A stretch of DNA of 64,000 bases, from contig NADL03000537.1 of NCBI GenBank assembly GCA_002205965.3, positions 310,001 to 374,000 of the forward strand, in the 5' to 3' direction. The notes beneath the pieces are model-generated. The model saw only the letters and a program-made list of their open reading frames with translations. It made no database searches and had not been told where the DNA came from. Source of the stretch: Kappaphycus alvarezii. Its lineage: Eukaryota; Rhodophyta; Florideophyceae; Gigartinales; Solieriaceae. This document shows positions 28,038-36,949 of the stretch, one piece after another; position 1 is the first letter of the stretch, and each line of letters begins with the position of its first letter. A program made the position numbers and the translations under genes.

Positions 28038-28397
28038 TCAAACTTTGCTCGAGGGGTCAGACTGCCGTTGAACGGCGACGGTGTCCGAAGCGAGGCGTGC
28101 ACGACGACCCCGATCATAAAATAGCCATGAAGCGGCAGCGCAGAGCGCCGAGAGTATAACCGCCGCAAGAGGCCAACCGAGGTACGTTGCAAGGCCGCTC
28201 AGGCCAGCAACGACGAGGAGCGCAACGGCGACCAATCCGAAGGCTAAGCCGGCGATGCGGAACTCGACGTAGGTGATCAAGCCGCGTAATTTGCGTTCAG
28301 CCCGCAGATATTCCAACTCGATGAGCGCCGTGCCCGCATCACGCAGCGCCTCGACGAGCCGAGGGTTCGAAATTCGGGCTCGCTCTGATTTGTTCAA
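28038..28397 (-). CDS. YqjE-like (phage_holin_3_6/DUF1469) membrane protein
   Basis: 119 aa with a soluble helical N-terminus (ALRDAGTALIELEYLRAERKL), two central hydrophobic helices (about 50-72 and 77-95) and a basic C-terminus. This matches the holin-superfamily III / DUF1469 proteins such as E. coli YqjE, inner-membrane proteins of unknown function found in stress operons. There is no evidence of lytic activity. It overlaps the upstream gene by 4 bp and is the last gene of the cluster. Confidence 0.75.
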   Translation of the reverse strand: MNKSERARISNPRLVEALRDAGTALIELEYLRAERKLRGLITYVEFRIAGLAFGLVAVALLVVAGLSGLATYLGWPLAAVILSALCAAASWLFYDRGRRARLASDTVAVQRQSDPSSKV

Positions 28398-28660
28398 TGA
28401 GACGGGGGTCCACCCGACGTCGCCGCTCCCGTCGCGACACCCGAGGCTTCACTCCAATCAGCGCGCGCCGCAGCGCTGATCAACGGAATCAGGGCCCGGA
28501 TGGGAACGCTTCGCCCAACAATAAAGCCGATGCCACAGGCGAATCCCAGAGCGACGTACGGGCGGCGTTGTGCCGTGTCCACCGACGCGATCCATGCTTC
28601 GCGGAGGATCTGATTCCACGAGGGCAGATCAGCTTCGCGGCGCTGAGCTTGAGGGTTCAT
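28394..28660 (-). CDS. Small single-TM membrane protein
   Basis: 88 aa. A polar N-terminus (about 35 residues) precedes one hydrophobic segment (YVALGFACGIGFIVGRSVPI) resembling the C-terminal anchor of DUF883/ElaB-YqjD proteins. It overlaps both neighbours by 4 bp (ATGA), indicating coupled translation. In the yqj-type clusters such proteins sit between the YqjD and YqjE homologues. The function is unknown. Confidence 0.65.
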   Translation of the reverse strand: MNPQAQRREADLPSWNQILREAWIASVDTAQRRPYVALGFACGIGFIVGRSVPIRALIPLISAAARADWSEASGVATGAATSGGPPSH

Positions 28661-28854
28661 CGAGAAAATACCCGGCCGATCAGATAACCGACCGCGAAAG
28701 CGCCTCCAACCGCAAGCAACGGTTGTTCAGAAACAAGTTTTCGAAGGCGCAAATCGAATCCGATCACTGCATCCTGTGACAACGTCTCGCTTGAAGACGA
28801 TGCAACCGGCTCCGGGTCTGCGGGTTCTGAACAATCCGGTGGTGGACTAGCCAT
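28657..28854 (-). CDS. Small DUF883/YqjD-like membrane protein
   Basis: 65 aa from ATG 28854, with AAGGGA about 6 nt upstream. An acidic Ser/Pro-rich N-terminus is followed by SEQPLLAVGGAFAVGYLIGRVFSR, the glycine-patterned C-terminal anchor typical of the ElaB/YqjD/DUF883 family (tail-anchored, ribosome-associated in E. coli). It lacks the long helical DUF883 body, so the family assignment rests on the anchor. Confidence 0.62.
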   Translation of the reverse strand: MASPPPDCSEPADPEPVASSSSETLSQDAVIGFDLRLRKLVSEQPLLAVGGAFAVGYLIGRVFSR

Positions 28855-28915
28855 AACTTCCCTTACGCCAATGCGCGTTCGCAACACGTGGTGGACAAAT
28901 TCAGCGGCAGGAATT

Positions 28916-29194
28916 CTATCGCCGGCTCCGACCATAGAACAACCCCAGACCAAAGGCTAAGCCCAACCACACAACGGGATGACGCTCAACCCACCGCGCC
29001 GGAGATACGGCTCGGCGTGTATCGTGCAGCGCATCTTCGAGTCGCGCGATGGACACATCCGCACAGTGCTCGGCCAGTGCAATACGTTCATCCAAGGTGC
29101 GTGCTCTTCGCGGCACCGCGTTCATTTTTGGTGTTGAATTCGACATCGCTGCAGCCTCATCGGCAGCACCTCGGCGGAAAACACTCTGCGCCAT
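28916..29194 (-). CDS. Small DUF883-like tail-anchored protein
   Basis: 92 aa (ATG 29194; 29146 is an alternative). The helical, charged middle (RTLDERIALAEHCADVSIARLEDALH) precedes a single C-terminal anchor (HPVVWLGLAFGLGLFYGRSRR) of the same type as the two following genes. It begins 48 bp after the glutamate dehydrogenase stop on the same strand, so the four small genes may share its transcript. Confidence 0.65.
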   Translation of the reverse strand: MAQSVFRRGAADEAAAMSNSTPKMNAVPRRARTLDERIALAEHCADVSIARLEDALHDTRRAVSPARWVERHPVVWLGLAFGLGLFYGRSRR

Positions 29195-29242
29195 GACCTA
29201 AACCCTCAGCCGAGGTTGATGCTTAGTCCGGCAAAATCACCG

Positions 29243-30580
29243 TCAGCTTCCTTGAGCGAGCATGGCATCATAGACGCGCATGAAGCCAGCGACGTTTGCC
29301 CCCAACGCCAAATCAACTCCACGCTCGGTTTCCCCAAAGCTGCGACATTGCCGGAGAATATGGTCCATCGTGCCTCGAAGGCGCTCATCGACATCCTCAC
29401 GCGACCATTGCTCGAGCGACCGATTCTGACTCATCTCAAAAGCCGATACCGCAACGCCACCCGCATTGGCTGCTTTGCCTGGAAGGTAAAGAATGTCAGC
29501 GTCGCGAATCCTGTGCACGGCTTCACTCGTTAGTGGCCCGTTGGCTCCCGCAGTCACCAACGAGATCCCATTGTTCAGCAAGTCTTCAGCGTCATCTCGT
29601 GTGAGTTCGTTTTGCGTCGCGCATGGGAAAGCAAAATCCGCCGGAACGCCCCACGGCTTTTTCCCCGGATGAAATTCACTACCTTTAAATTTCTGCGAAA
29701 AATCAGATAACCGCGATGATGATGAATGGTTGCGGAGATACTCGATCTTTTCCCGATTGAGACCGGCCTCATCGACCAGAAGCCCAGAGCTGTTGGAAAC
29801 CGTAACGACCCGTGCACCCAAGTCGGCGAGCTTTTCAGCGCAATGCAATGCTACGTTACCCGCCCCACTCACCAAGCAGCGTTTTCCCCCAAAGGAGTGG
29901 CCACGCTCCGCAAGCGCCGCCTGGCTGATGTAGGCCACACCCCAGCCCGTAGCTTCGCGTCGAAGGAGGGACCCCCCCCAGCCCGGCCCTTTGCCCGTCA
30001 ATGTTCCATCCCAGCGCTGAGCTAAACGACGGTAGGCCCCGTAGAGATAGCCGATCTCACGCTCACCAACGCCAATATCGCCGGCCGGAACATCGAAAGT
30101 GCTTCCGATCGAACGCCAGAGCCCCTCCATAAACGCCGAGCAAAAGCGGCGTACTTCGCTAGAGCTCCGACCATGAGGGTCAAATGTTGATCCGCCTTTC
30201 GCAGATCCGAGCGTCAAACCGGTCAGAGCATTTTTAAAAGTCTGCTCGAATGATAGAAATAACAGGGTATCGCGATTGACATGACGACTAAAACGCAAGC
30301 CGCCTTTATGAGGGCCGAGAACCCCCGAAAACTGGACGCGCCACGCCCGCTCCACATGCTGTCGACCCTCATCGTCTTCCCACACCACACGGAAGCTGAC
30401 CGAGCGTTCGGGTTCGACCAGGCGCGCGATTGTTTGAAGATCCCAACGACGGTCATGAGCCGCTGACCAGCTTTGGACGTCCCCGAGAACTTCGCGAACC
30501 GTCGCAGCAAACTGATCACATCCCCGATTACGCGACTCAAGACCTGTGAAGATTTCGCCGAAATCATTCCCCTCACTCAT
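29243..30580 (-). CDS. gdhA: Glutamate dehydrogenase (hexameric, GdhA type)
   Basis: 445 aa. It reversibly aminates 2-oxoglutarate to glutamate. Conserved blocks: PHKGGLRF with K92, FEQTFKNALTGL, AKGGSTFDP with catalytic K128, DVPAGDIGVGEREIGY, GGSLLRREATGWG and the Rossmann VSGAGNVALH. The C-terminal AANAGGVAVSAFEMSQN block is typical of the NADP-dependent hexameric class. Two substitutions relative to common GdhA (GSAKGG for GGGKGG; GERE for GGRE) are minor. An intact G8 run codes W-G-G. About 220 bp upstream is free of genes and could hold the promoter. Confidence 0.93.
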   Translation of the reverse strand: MSEGNDFGEIFTGLESRNRGCDQFAATVREVLGDVQSWSAAHDRRWDLQTIARLVEPERSVSFRVVWEDDEGRQHVERAWRVQFSGVLGPHKGGLRFSRHVNRDTLLFLSFEQTFKNALTGLTLGSAKGGSTFDPHGRSSSEVRRFCSAFMEGLWRSIGSTFDVPAGDIGVGEREIGYLYGAYRRLAQRWDGTLTGKGPGWGGSLLRREATGWGVAYISQAALAERGHSFGGKRCLVSGAGNVALHCAEKLADLGARVVTVSNSSGLLVDEAGLNREKIEYLRNHSSSSRLSDFSQKFKGSEFHPGKKPWGVPADFAFPCATQNELTRDDAEDLLNNGISLVTAGANGPLTSEAVHRIRDADILYLPGKAANAGGVAVSAFEMSQNRSLEQWSREDVDERLRGTMDHILRQCRSFGETERGVDLALGANVAGFMRVYDAMLAQGS

Positions 30581-30798
30581 GCATTAGCTCCTTGAGGCTA
30601 CCGACCTCTGCAAGATTCCCCGTGGCGGAGAAACGCTGTCAACGTAGCGCTACGTCACAACGCCTAATGTTTTCAACGGTGGTTTTATCTGTCGCCGAAT
30701 AACACCCTGGCTCCGATGTCTAGGCGGCTTGGGCCCTGTGCCAGGCGAGCACGCCACGCTGCGCGGTTGTGGCGGCCAACTTTGGAGCGCTCATCGAT

Positions 30799-31815
30799 CT
30801 AGACCGGCGCGTCATCAGAGGCATGAACCTCCGACACGGCAAATTCCTCGTGAAACCACCGGGCAGTCTTGGCCAATCCTTCATCGATCACCACCCCGGG
30901 GGAGTATCCGAGTTGCTCCCTGGCGCGCAATATATCCGCTTGAGAGCGCAGAATTTCTCCAGGTCGGGCGTGGCCATGACGAATCGTACTTTGGGAGTCG
31001 ACGCTTTTCACCACCAGCCGCGCGAGTTCGTTGACCGTCACCTCGCACCCGGTTCCGATATTGATGGGCTCCCCCACGCCGTCGCCTGAGAGCGTTGCCG
31101 CAACGATAGCCTCGGCGACATCACCCACGTAAACGAAGTCTCGAGTTTGTTCTCCGTCACCGAAGATCAGCAGTTCCTCGTCACGCATCGCTTTATCGAA
31201 GAAGATCGATATCACGCCCGAATAGGAGCTGTGGGGATCTTGCCGCGGACCGTAAACGTTGAAAAAACGCAAGGCGGTGGTCGGTACATGGTGAACTTTG
31301 GAGTAATATTGGAGGTAGTATTCAGATCCGAGTTTATCGATTCCGTAGGGCGACACCGGCTGACAAACGACCTCCTCTCGCACGGGGAGGCTATCGATGT
31401 CGCCATAAACCGCTGCTGACGAAGCGAACGTGACTTTCTTCACGTTGCGGTACCGCGCGTACTCAAGCACATGGACGGTCGTTGCGTAGTTTAATCGAAC
31501 GTCGTCGAGGGGATTTGCGATCGAACTCATGACGGCTGTTTGTGCGGCAAGATGAACAATGCGATCGACAGCGCCATGGTCGCCAACCACCCCTGAGAGA
31601 ACCGGCCAGATCCCGTCAACGATGTTGGTTTCGAAGACCGACAGCTTCGGATGACCCGCCCACGTATCCAAATTCTCTTTTTTGCCGGTGCTGTAGTTGT
31701 CGAGGACGACGACCCGATGTCCCAACGCGAGCAAACGTCCCACCGTGTGAGAGCCGATGAATCCAGCCCCCCCGGTGACGACCACCAGTTCTTCCTTTTG
31801 ATCGTTTTCAACCAT
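30799..31815 (-). CDS. UDP-hexose/UDP-HexNAc 4-epimerase (GalE/WbpP-like SDR)
   Basis: 338 aa extended SDR. NAD motif TGGAGFIGSH at about 14-23, VLDNYSTGKKENL after the second strand, SSAAVYGD and SPYGIDK with the Tyr-x3-Lys pair, then RFFNVYGPRQDPHSSYSGV, a sequence often seen in UDP-GlcNAc 4-epimerases of the WbpP/Gne kind. It would make UDP-GalNAc (or UDP-Gal). It is transcribed divergently, 110 bp from the Pel-like operon, and is the natural candidate for the donor-supplying epimerase of that locus, comparable to PelX of some Pseudomonas pel clusters. Confidence 0.85.
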   Translation of the reverse strand: MVENDQKEELVVVTGGAGFIGSHTVGRLLALGHRVVVLDNYSTGKKENLDTWAGHPKLSVFETNIVDGIWPVLSGVVGDHGAVDRIVHLAAQTAVMSSIANPLDDVRLNYATTVHVLEYARYRNVKKVTFASSAAVYGDIDSLPVREEVVCQPVSPYGIDKLGSEYYLQYYSKVHHVPTTALRFFNVYGPRQDPHSSYSGVISIFFDKAMRDEELLIFGDGEQTRDFVYVGDVAEAIVAATLSGDGVGEPINIGTGCEVTVNELARLVVKSVDSQSTIRHGHARPGEILRSQADILRAREQLGYSPGVVIDEGLAKTARWFHEEFAVSEVHASDDAPV

Positions 31816-31925
31816 CGTAGCGTAAATTCCGCCCCATGACGTGAGCGGATCATTGACGGAAGCTCTTTAGAGGATTTACCAAAATCTCTTAATTTATCGG
31901 AAAATGCGCCGCATGACCGAATGGA

Positions 31926-33626
31926 ATGCATTTCTCCGAGTGCACGCAGCCCAAATCAACTGCGGTTCGGTTATGCCGCGCCGTCACCATGACCCTTGCG
32001 TTATTCAAGGTAGCGGTCGCCTCCGCGTCAACCCTCGACGAGGCCCATCGGTTGGTGGCTTCAGGCGACCAAGCCGCCGCGATCGCCGTCTTGGAAAAAC
32101 TCTGTGCCGACGATGCTACCGCGATCGAGGCCCGACGCCTATTGGTTAAGCTCTATCTGTGGAACTCGCAGGCACCGCGCGCGATTCCAGTCCTTCAAGA
32201 ACTTTATGAGCTTCTCCCGGAAGACGATGAACTCGCGGAGCAATTGGCGACGATGCTCATTCAGAACAGCCGCTCGATCGAGGCGATCCCTATCTACGAA
32301 ACGATGGCGACGCGCCGAAGCCGCGACAGGGCTCCGCTCGACACTCTGGTCAAGATTTACGGATGGCATAGCCAAAGCGCTGAACTCATCAGAACTCTGG
32401 AGCGCATCCATCGACTCGCACCCGATGATCTGAAAACGATGAGCACGTTGGCGCAACACTACGAATGGAACCAACGCGGCCCCGAAGCCATCCCCCTTCT
32501 CGAGACCTTAGTTGCCGCCAACCCCGAGGACCCCGAGCTGAGGCTTCGCTTAGCTCGACAACTCGCCGCGACCGGGCGCCAAAAAGAGGCCATTCAGCAT
32601 CTCCAAGTGGCCACAGATAACGACCCTAAGAACCTTGAATCCAAGTTTTTGTTGGCCCAGCTTTGCCATTGGGCATTGTGCTGGCAGACGTCGGAAACGT
32701 TGTACGCCGATATTCTCCAGCGCGATCTCAACCATCGGGACGCGCGAAAATACGCTGACTTCCTCCGCAAAGACCGGGGAGACCTTCTGACCCTGTGGTT
32801 CGAAGCCTATCGGGACAGCAATGACGTTATGCGTCTGACCTTAGGTGCGGATTATCTCTACCCGATCCAGGAACGCATTCTCATCCAAGGGCAAACACTG
32901 CAGCGCCTTTTCCTCGAGGGCGCCGGTGAATCCCGCCAGCAGGTCAATCAAACCGCGGCGCTGTTGAGCGGCACCTACCGACTCACCCAAGATCTCGCAC
33001 TCGACGCAGAACTCGGAGGAGAGCACTTCTGGGATGTCTATTCGTCACCCGTCGTCGGTGCCCGCGTCCGAGCAACGCTTTGGGATCGCGTTTACCCGCA
33101 GCTGTCCTACCGCTACCAAACCTACATCAACCGCATCCAATCGATCCGCGAGATGATCCGCGCACATACACTCCAGGCGTCGGTTTACGCCGAGCCGCGA
33201 CCATGGATGGCGGTGAGCGCAGCGCTGACGCATCATGAATTCTCGGACAGAAACTCAGGCAATGTAATCTTTTCTGGACTATGGTTTTTTCCTTGGCGCG
33301 AGCCTTTATTGATCAAACCCGGGATCACCCTCGGCTACGAGGATTTTGAACGGATCTACCCCGATGCGCTGCCCTACTACACCCCGGAGCGGGTCCTGGT
33401 CGTCGCACCCGGCATCGATGTTGGCTACGCGTTCAACGAATCCCTTCGACTGGAAGCCGGCTACTCCGTTGCGTTCCAACGAGGGGGGGGGATCTCCCAC
33501 AACCCCAGAGCGCTTGTGCAGTGGAATATCACGCCATTTGATGAGCTCAAGATCACCTACAACCGCAGCGGATCACGCGTGTATACCTCGGATCTCTTGC
33601 GGATCACGTACCACCATCGGTTCTAG
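31926..33626 (+). CDS. TPR plus beta-barrel outer-membrane exopolysaccharide export protein (PelB/BcsC-like)
   Basis: Up to 566 aa. ATG 31926 is taken; ATG 31989 gives a tighter signal peptide (LALFKVAVASAS). Residues about 36-270 are TPR repeats (for example LDEAHRLVASGDQAAAIAVLEKL and the repeated AIPLLETLVAANPEDPELRLRL type). Residues about 285-566 are alternating amphipathic strands ending in LRITYHHRF, as in an outer-membrane barrel. Known export proteins of this form are PelB, BcsC, AlgK-E and PgaA; this is much shorter than PelB. It heads the operon; its neighbours make PelB-like the best reading. Confidence 0.7.
   Translation: MHFSECTQPKSTAVRLCRAVTMTLALFKVAVASASTLDEAHRLVASGDQAAAIAVLEKLCADDATAIEARRLLVKLYLWNSQAPRAIPVLQELYELLPEDDELAEQLATMLIQNSRSIEAIPIYETMATRRSRDRAPLDTLVKIYGWHSQSAELIRTLERIHRLAPDDLKTMSTLAQHYEWNQRGPEAIPLLETLVAANPEDPELRLRLARQLAATGRQKEAIQHLQVATDNDPKNLESKFLLAQLCHWALCWQTSETLYADILQRDLNHRDARKYADFLRKDRGDLLTLWFEAYRDSNDVMRLTLGADYLYPIQERILIQGQTLQRLFLEGAGESRQQVNQTAALLSGTYRLTQDLALDAELGGEHFWDVYSSPVVGARVRATLWDRVYPQLSYRYQTYINRIQSIREMIRAHTLQASVYAEPRPWMAVSAALTHHEFSDRNSGNVIFSGLWFFPWREPLLIKPGITLGYEDFERIYPDALPYYTPERVLVVAPGIDVGYAFNESLRLEAGYSVAFQRGGGISHNPRALVQWNITPFDELKITYNRSGSRVYTSDLLRITYHHRF
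33483..33491 (+). repeat. G9 homopolymer inside the PelB-like barrel gene
   Basis: Nine consecutive G encode three glycines (about residues 520-522) of the outer-membrane barrel. The frame is intact here. A one-base slip would replace the last ~45 residues, including the final barrel strands. Confidence 0.9.
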
Positions 33627-33629
33627 CGC

Positions 33630-35249
33630 GTGGACAACGCCGAGACGAAAACGACCGATGCCGACGAGAGCCAAGATCCCGTCCACGACCTCGTCGTGTT
33701 CACTCTCGATCAAGGGGGTCGGCCGATGAGCTTTTGGGCGGTCGCAGCGCTGCTCGAAAGCCGCGGCCTTCGGGATATCGATGCGATCGAGAAATTCGGC
33801 AAACGCCACATCTTCGCGCTCGCCAAAGACGTCTATCATCGCTGCCTCGACGAAGCCGACAAAAATCCACCTTCCGATCACGACACGAGGCGGCCCGGGA
33901 TCCTGACGTATCTCGGCGATTTCTTCAAATTCTACTCCAAAGGCACCGTGTTCGCGCTGCCGATGGCCGGACAGATCATCGCCATCCTGGTGCTGCGATA
34001 CTCGCTTTGGGCCTGGCTCGAGTTCACGGTCATGCAGGCATCACTTGTCGCCATTGGCACCATCGCAAGCTTCGTTGTGAGCGGTGGCCTGATCCAAGCC
34101 ATCGGCCGCGAAGGCACATTTTATTCGGGACAGCAAAACCCGATTTTGCTCGAGAGGATATGCTATTTGCTGAGCCGGGTGGGGCTGATCGCCACGCTGG
34201 TGCTTTGCGTCGTCGTTGTCGTCTGCAACACGATTTTACCGTACTTCAAGTTGGGTCAACTCGGCATTGTCCTGCTTTACTTTGGCCTTCTCACCCCACT
34301 GTGGCTGCTGCTCGCCGTCCTCTACATGCTGCAGGATAATCTTGCGATTCTGATCTGCACCCTGCTCGGCACCGCAGCGGTACATCTGGTCATGAGCGTT
34401 CCGTCGGGAAGCATTCATTTTGCCCATAGCGTCGGCCTGATCACCGCGAGTCTTTGCGCGGGTGTCTGGGCTTGGCTTCGCATTCAACGCAAGCAAAAGA
34501 GCGCGGACAAAAAGTGCCACCTCGCACGACTACCACGCGATTCAATACTTTTTTATATTATTGAACCTTTCCTGATCTACGGCACCCTCTACTTTACCTT
34601 TCTCTTTGTCGACCGCGTCGTGGGTTGGTCAGCCTCGCGCTATCGACTCCCCGTCGTCGTCTGGTTTCGCACCCCCTACGAACTCGGGATGGATTGGGCG
34701 CTGCTATCGCTAGTTCTCACCTTTGCTGTCTTGGAATACACCGTCAATCAATTCAACCGCATCATTATCCCAGTGCAGCAAAGCGTCAGAGCACACGATT
34801 TCGAGGACCACAATCGTTACTTCATGCGCTTCTACATCCGCCAAAATATTCTTCTCGCCGTCATTGCCTGTTTCAGCGTCGTAGGCACCTACTTGGCTGT
34901 GATGGAACTTCGTCACCTCGATCATATCCCGGAGGTTCGGGATTTTTTTGCGAGCCCGATCACGTACTTTACGTATTGGTCAGCAGCCGTGGGCTATACC
35001 CTCCTGGCCTTCGCGCTGCTGAACGCTCTATTTTTCTTCTCGCTGGCCAAACCCCATATCGTCATTCGATGCATCGCTTGGGGACTCTTGGTCGATGTCG
35101 TGGCGGGATACATTCTGAGTCGCGTAATTTCTTATGAATACAGCGTATTTGGGCTCATTCTTGGAGCCTCTGTTTTTGCTATTCTCATTGGTCGTAAAGC
35201 TTTAGAGATGTTTCGACAGCTTGATTACTTTTACTTTGCAGCATTCTGA
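33630..35249 (+). CDS. Polytopic membrane protein, PelG-like polysaccharide transporter candidate
   Basis: 539 aa from GTG 33630, 3 bp after the preceding stop. An N-terminal soluble part (~95 residues) is followed by about 11-12 hydrophobic helices in a MOP-flippase-like pattern. Similarity to PelG is in layout and in local features: the LYFTFLFVDRVVGW helix in mid-protein, the long EYTVNQFNRIIIPVQQ-type segment followed by a charged loop and another TM pair, and a C-terminus ending FRQLDYFYF. I cannot prove the family by eye. It would move a lipid-free glycan across the inner membrane together with the PelD/E-like parts. The stop overlaps the next start (TGATG). Confidence 0.5.
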   Translation: MDNAETKTTDADESQDPVHDLVVFTLDQGGRPMSFWAVAALLESRGLRDIDAIEKFGKRHIFALAKDVYHRCLDEADKNPPSDHDTRRPGILTYLGDFFKFYSKGTVFALPMAGQIIAILVLRYSLWAWLEFTVMQASLVAIGTIASFVVSGGLIQAIGREGTFYSGQQNPILLERICYLLSRVGLIATLVLCVVVVVCNTILPYFKLGQLGIVLLYFGLLTPLWLLLAVLYMLQDNLAILICTLLGTAAVHLVMSVPSGSIHFAHSVGLITASLCAGVWAWLRIQRKQKSADKKCHLARLPRDSILFYIIEPFLIYGTLYFTFLFVDRVVGWSASRYRLPVVVWFRTPYELGMDWALLSLVLTFAVLEYTVNQFNRIIIPVQQSVRAHDFEDHNRYFMRFYIRQNILLAVIACFSVVGTYLAVMELRHLDHIPEVRDFFASPITYFTYWSAAVGYTLLAFALLNALFFFSLAKPHIVIRCIAWGLLVDVVAGYILSRVISYEYSVFGLILGASVFAILIGRKALEMFRQLDYFYFAAF

Positions 35250-36949
35250 TGTGGAGAAAGAAAGCCGGTCACCCTAAAATCCTGCCCACGCTGCTGAGCG
35301 CCTGGGATCCGCGCAGTCCAGATGCCCTGACAACGATCGCTGGCGTACTGCGCCGAGCCACGACGTTGACTGAACTCGCGATCTACCGGCTTGAGGGCGA
35401 ATGGTTTGTCCTCGAGTTGACCGACACCGGTGAGAGGGCTTCACCCAGCAGCGAGCACCCGAGTGTGCAAACCCTCGAGCGCGACAGCACCGATGTGACC
35501 ACCTTTCAACCCGGTGCCGCACCGAGACTCCGTATTCGAGACTTCCACCAAAAACCGCATAAATCTGAAGAGCCCTATCCAGGAACGGTTTCTGTGCCCC
35601 TGTGGCTAAGCTCCGAGCTTATCGGTTTACTGGTGGGAAAACTGGGTGAAGCCTCCACCGGAACACGGACGTTGAAGACCCTCGAAGAATCGGCTGCACT
35701 CCTAGCACCGGCCCTCAGTGTTTCTCATCGGCTCATCGAAGCCCAAGCGAGCTTATCCAAATCCGAGAGGCGGGTGGATGCCGAGCAAACCGCCATCGGA
35801 GCGACGATGTCGTTAGATCGGTTGCTGCAGGCGCTGATGGCCCAATGCGCGCGTGCTGTCGGCTATGACTCCGCAGTGATCGCGGGGAGAGATGAGAAAG
35901 GGATGCTGCGCAGCCGCCTGGCATGGCGGTTGCCGTCGGCGGCGGAGAGCCGAGCGGACTACCTCGAGCGTGTCCTCCATATCGATGAAATTGCGGGTGA
36001 AATCATCGTCACCACGGCTGAAGCTTCGGCGCTCGCCGACTTCGACATCCTGTCGGCACTGGCCGCGCCCATTGCGGGAACGCGATTTGTGTTGGCCCTT
36101 TTCGCGACCGATCAGCCCAAGAAATCGAGCCACGAGGATGTGCTCACGTTACGCGCCTACGCCGAGCAGCTGCGTTTAGTGCTCAGCCGAGAAGAGAAGT
36201 TCGAAGCCTTTTCGATCGCCTACCGCGAAACCCTGCTCACCACGGTTGCGGCTATCGAGCTCTCACGACCCGAACTGCGCGGTCATCATGACCGAGTCAC
36301 CTCACTCGCCTGTGCGCTCGGCGAGGGTATGGGCTTTTCGGACCAAAGCATTGAAGATCTTCGCCGCGCTGGCGAAGTGCATGACGTCGGCTTGTTGGGC
36401 GGAGCCGACGCATGGGTCAATACCGGTTTGGAGTTCCAGCACCCAGAACTGGGCGCGGCGATGCTCTTACCGCTGCCAGGTGGGGAGCGGGTCGGGCGCA
36501 TTGTGCAGCAGCACCACGAATCCTACGACGGGTACGGTTTCCCCAATGGTCTTGTCGGCGAGGAAATCTCCCCGGAAGGAGCCGTTTTAGGCTTCGCGGA
36601 GTTCGTCATCGAGCGCACCACCGCCAGCGCCGTTGCCGGCGCCGAGTCGTTGCACGACGCTGCCAGACGGGTGGGGCAAGAGGCGGGACATCGGTTTTCC
36701 CCCGAGGTAGCCGAGCGTGGCACGGCGCTGCTCGGGCAACACGCCGCTCAGGCATTTTCCGGCGGAGCCTGCGTCCAGAGAAAGTCATGCCCTCAAGATT
36801 TATGCGCTCAATGCGAGGCTTCGTCATCCTTGCGACCTTGCTGGGAGATCCCCGCCGAACGTCGTCTGTGCTCGCGCCACGGCGACCTGACCTGTGACGG
36901 CTGCTTCGTTTGGAAGACATGGGGCCCAGGCCGAAAACACGATGGGTGA
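35249..36949 (+). CDS. Tandem GAF / HD-GYP protein with C-terminal cysteine cluster
   Basis: 566 aa. Residues 1-150 and 188-312 look like two GAF domains. Residues 335-500 are an HD-GYP domain: H347, HD at 378-379, a later HP in FQHPELG and HH at 422-423 survive. However, HDIGK reads HDVGL, the GYP motif reads GFP, and the final metal-binding aspartate region reads FAEFVIERT, so c-di-GMP hydrolysis may be weak or lost. About 70 C-terminal residues contain ten cysteines, including CPQDLCAQC, a RPCWEI motif and CDGC, suggesting a metal or redox site. It sits between the PelG-like and PelF-like genes, where PelD (GAF plus degenerate GGDEF, a c-di-GMP receptor) would be expected. Confidence 0.8.
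   Translation: MWRKKAGHPKILPTLLSAWDPRSPDALTTIAGVLRRATTLTELAIYRLEGEWFVLELTDTGERASPSSEHPSVQTLERDSTDVTTFQPGAAPRLRIRDFHQKPHKSEEPYPGTVSVPLWLSSELIGLLVGKLGEASTGTRTLKTLEESAALLAPALSVSHRLIEAQASLSKSERRVDAEQTAIGATMSLDRLLQALMAQCARAVGYDSAVIAGRDEKGMLRSRLAWRLPSAAESRADYLERVLHIDEIAGEIIVTTAEASALADFDILSALAAPIAGTRFVLALFATDQPKKSSHEDVLTLRAYAEQLRLVLSREEKFEAFSIAYRETLLTTVAAIELSRPELRGHHDRVTSLACALGEGMGFSDQSIEDLRRAGEVHDVGLLGGADAWVNTGLEFQHPELGAAMLLPLPGGERVGRIVQQHHESYDGYGFPNGLVGEEISPEGAVLGFAEFVIERTTASAVAGAESLHDAARRVGQEAGHRFSPEVAERGTALLGQHAAQAFSGGACVQRKSCPQDLCAQCEASSSLRPCWEIPAERRLCSRHGDLTCDGCFVWKTWGPGRKHDG

Noticed and set aside
28038..28397. Phage holin / prophage remnant
   Set aside because: The holin-superfamily match is to YqjE-type chromosomal proteins; no phage genes are nearby and the partners are DUF883-like proteins.
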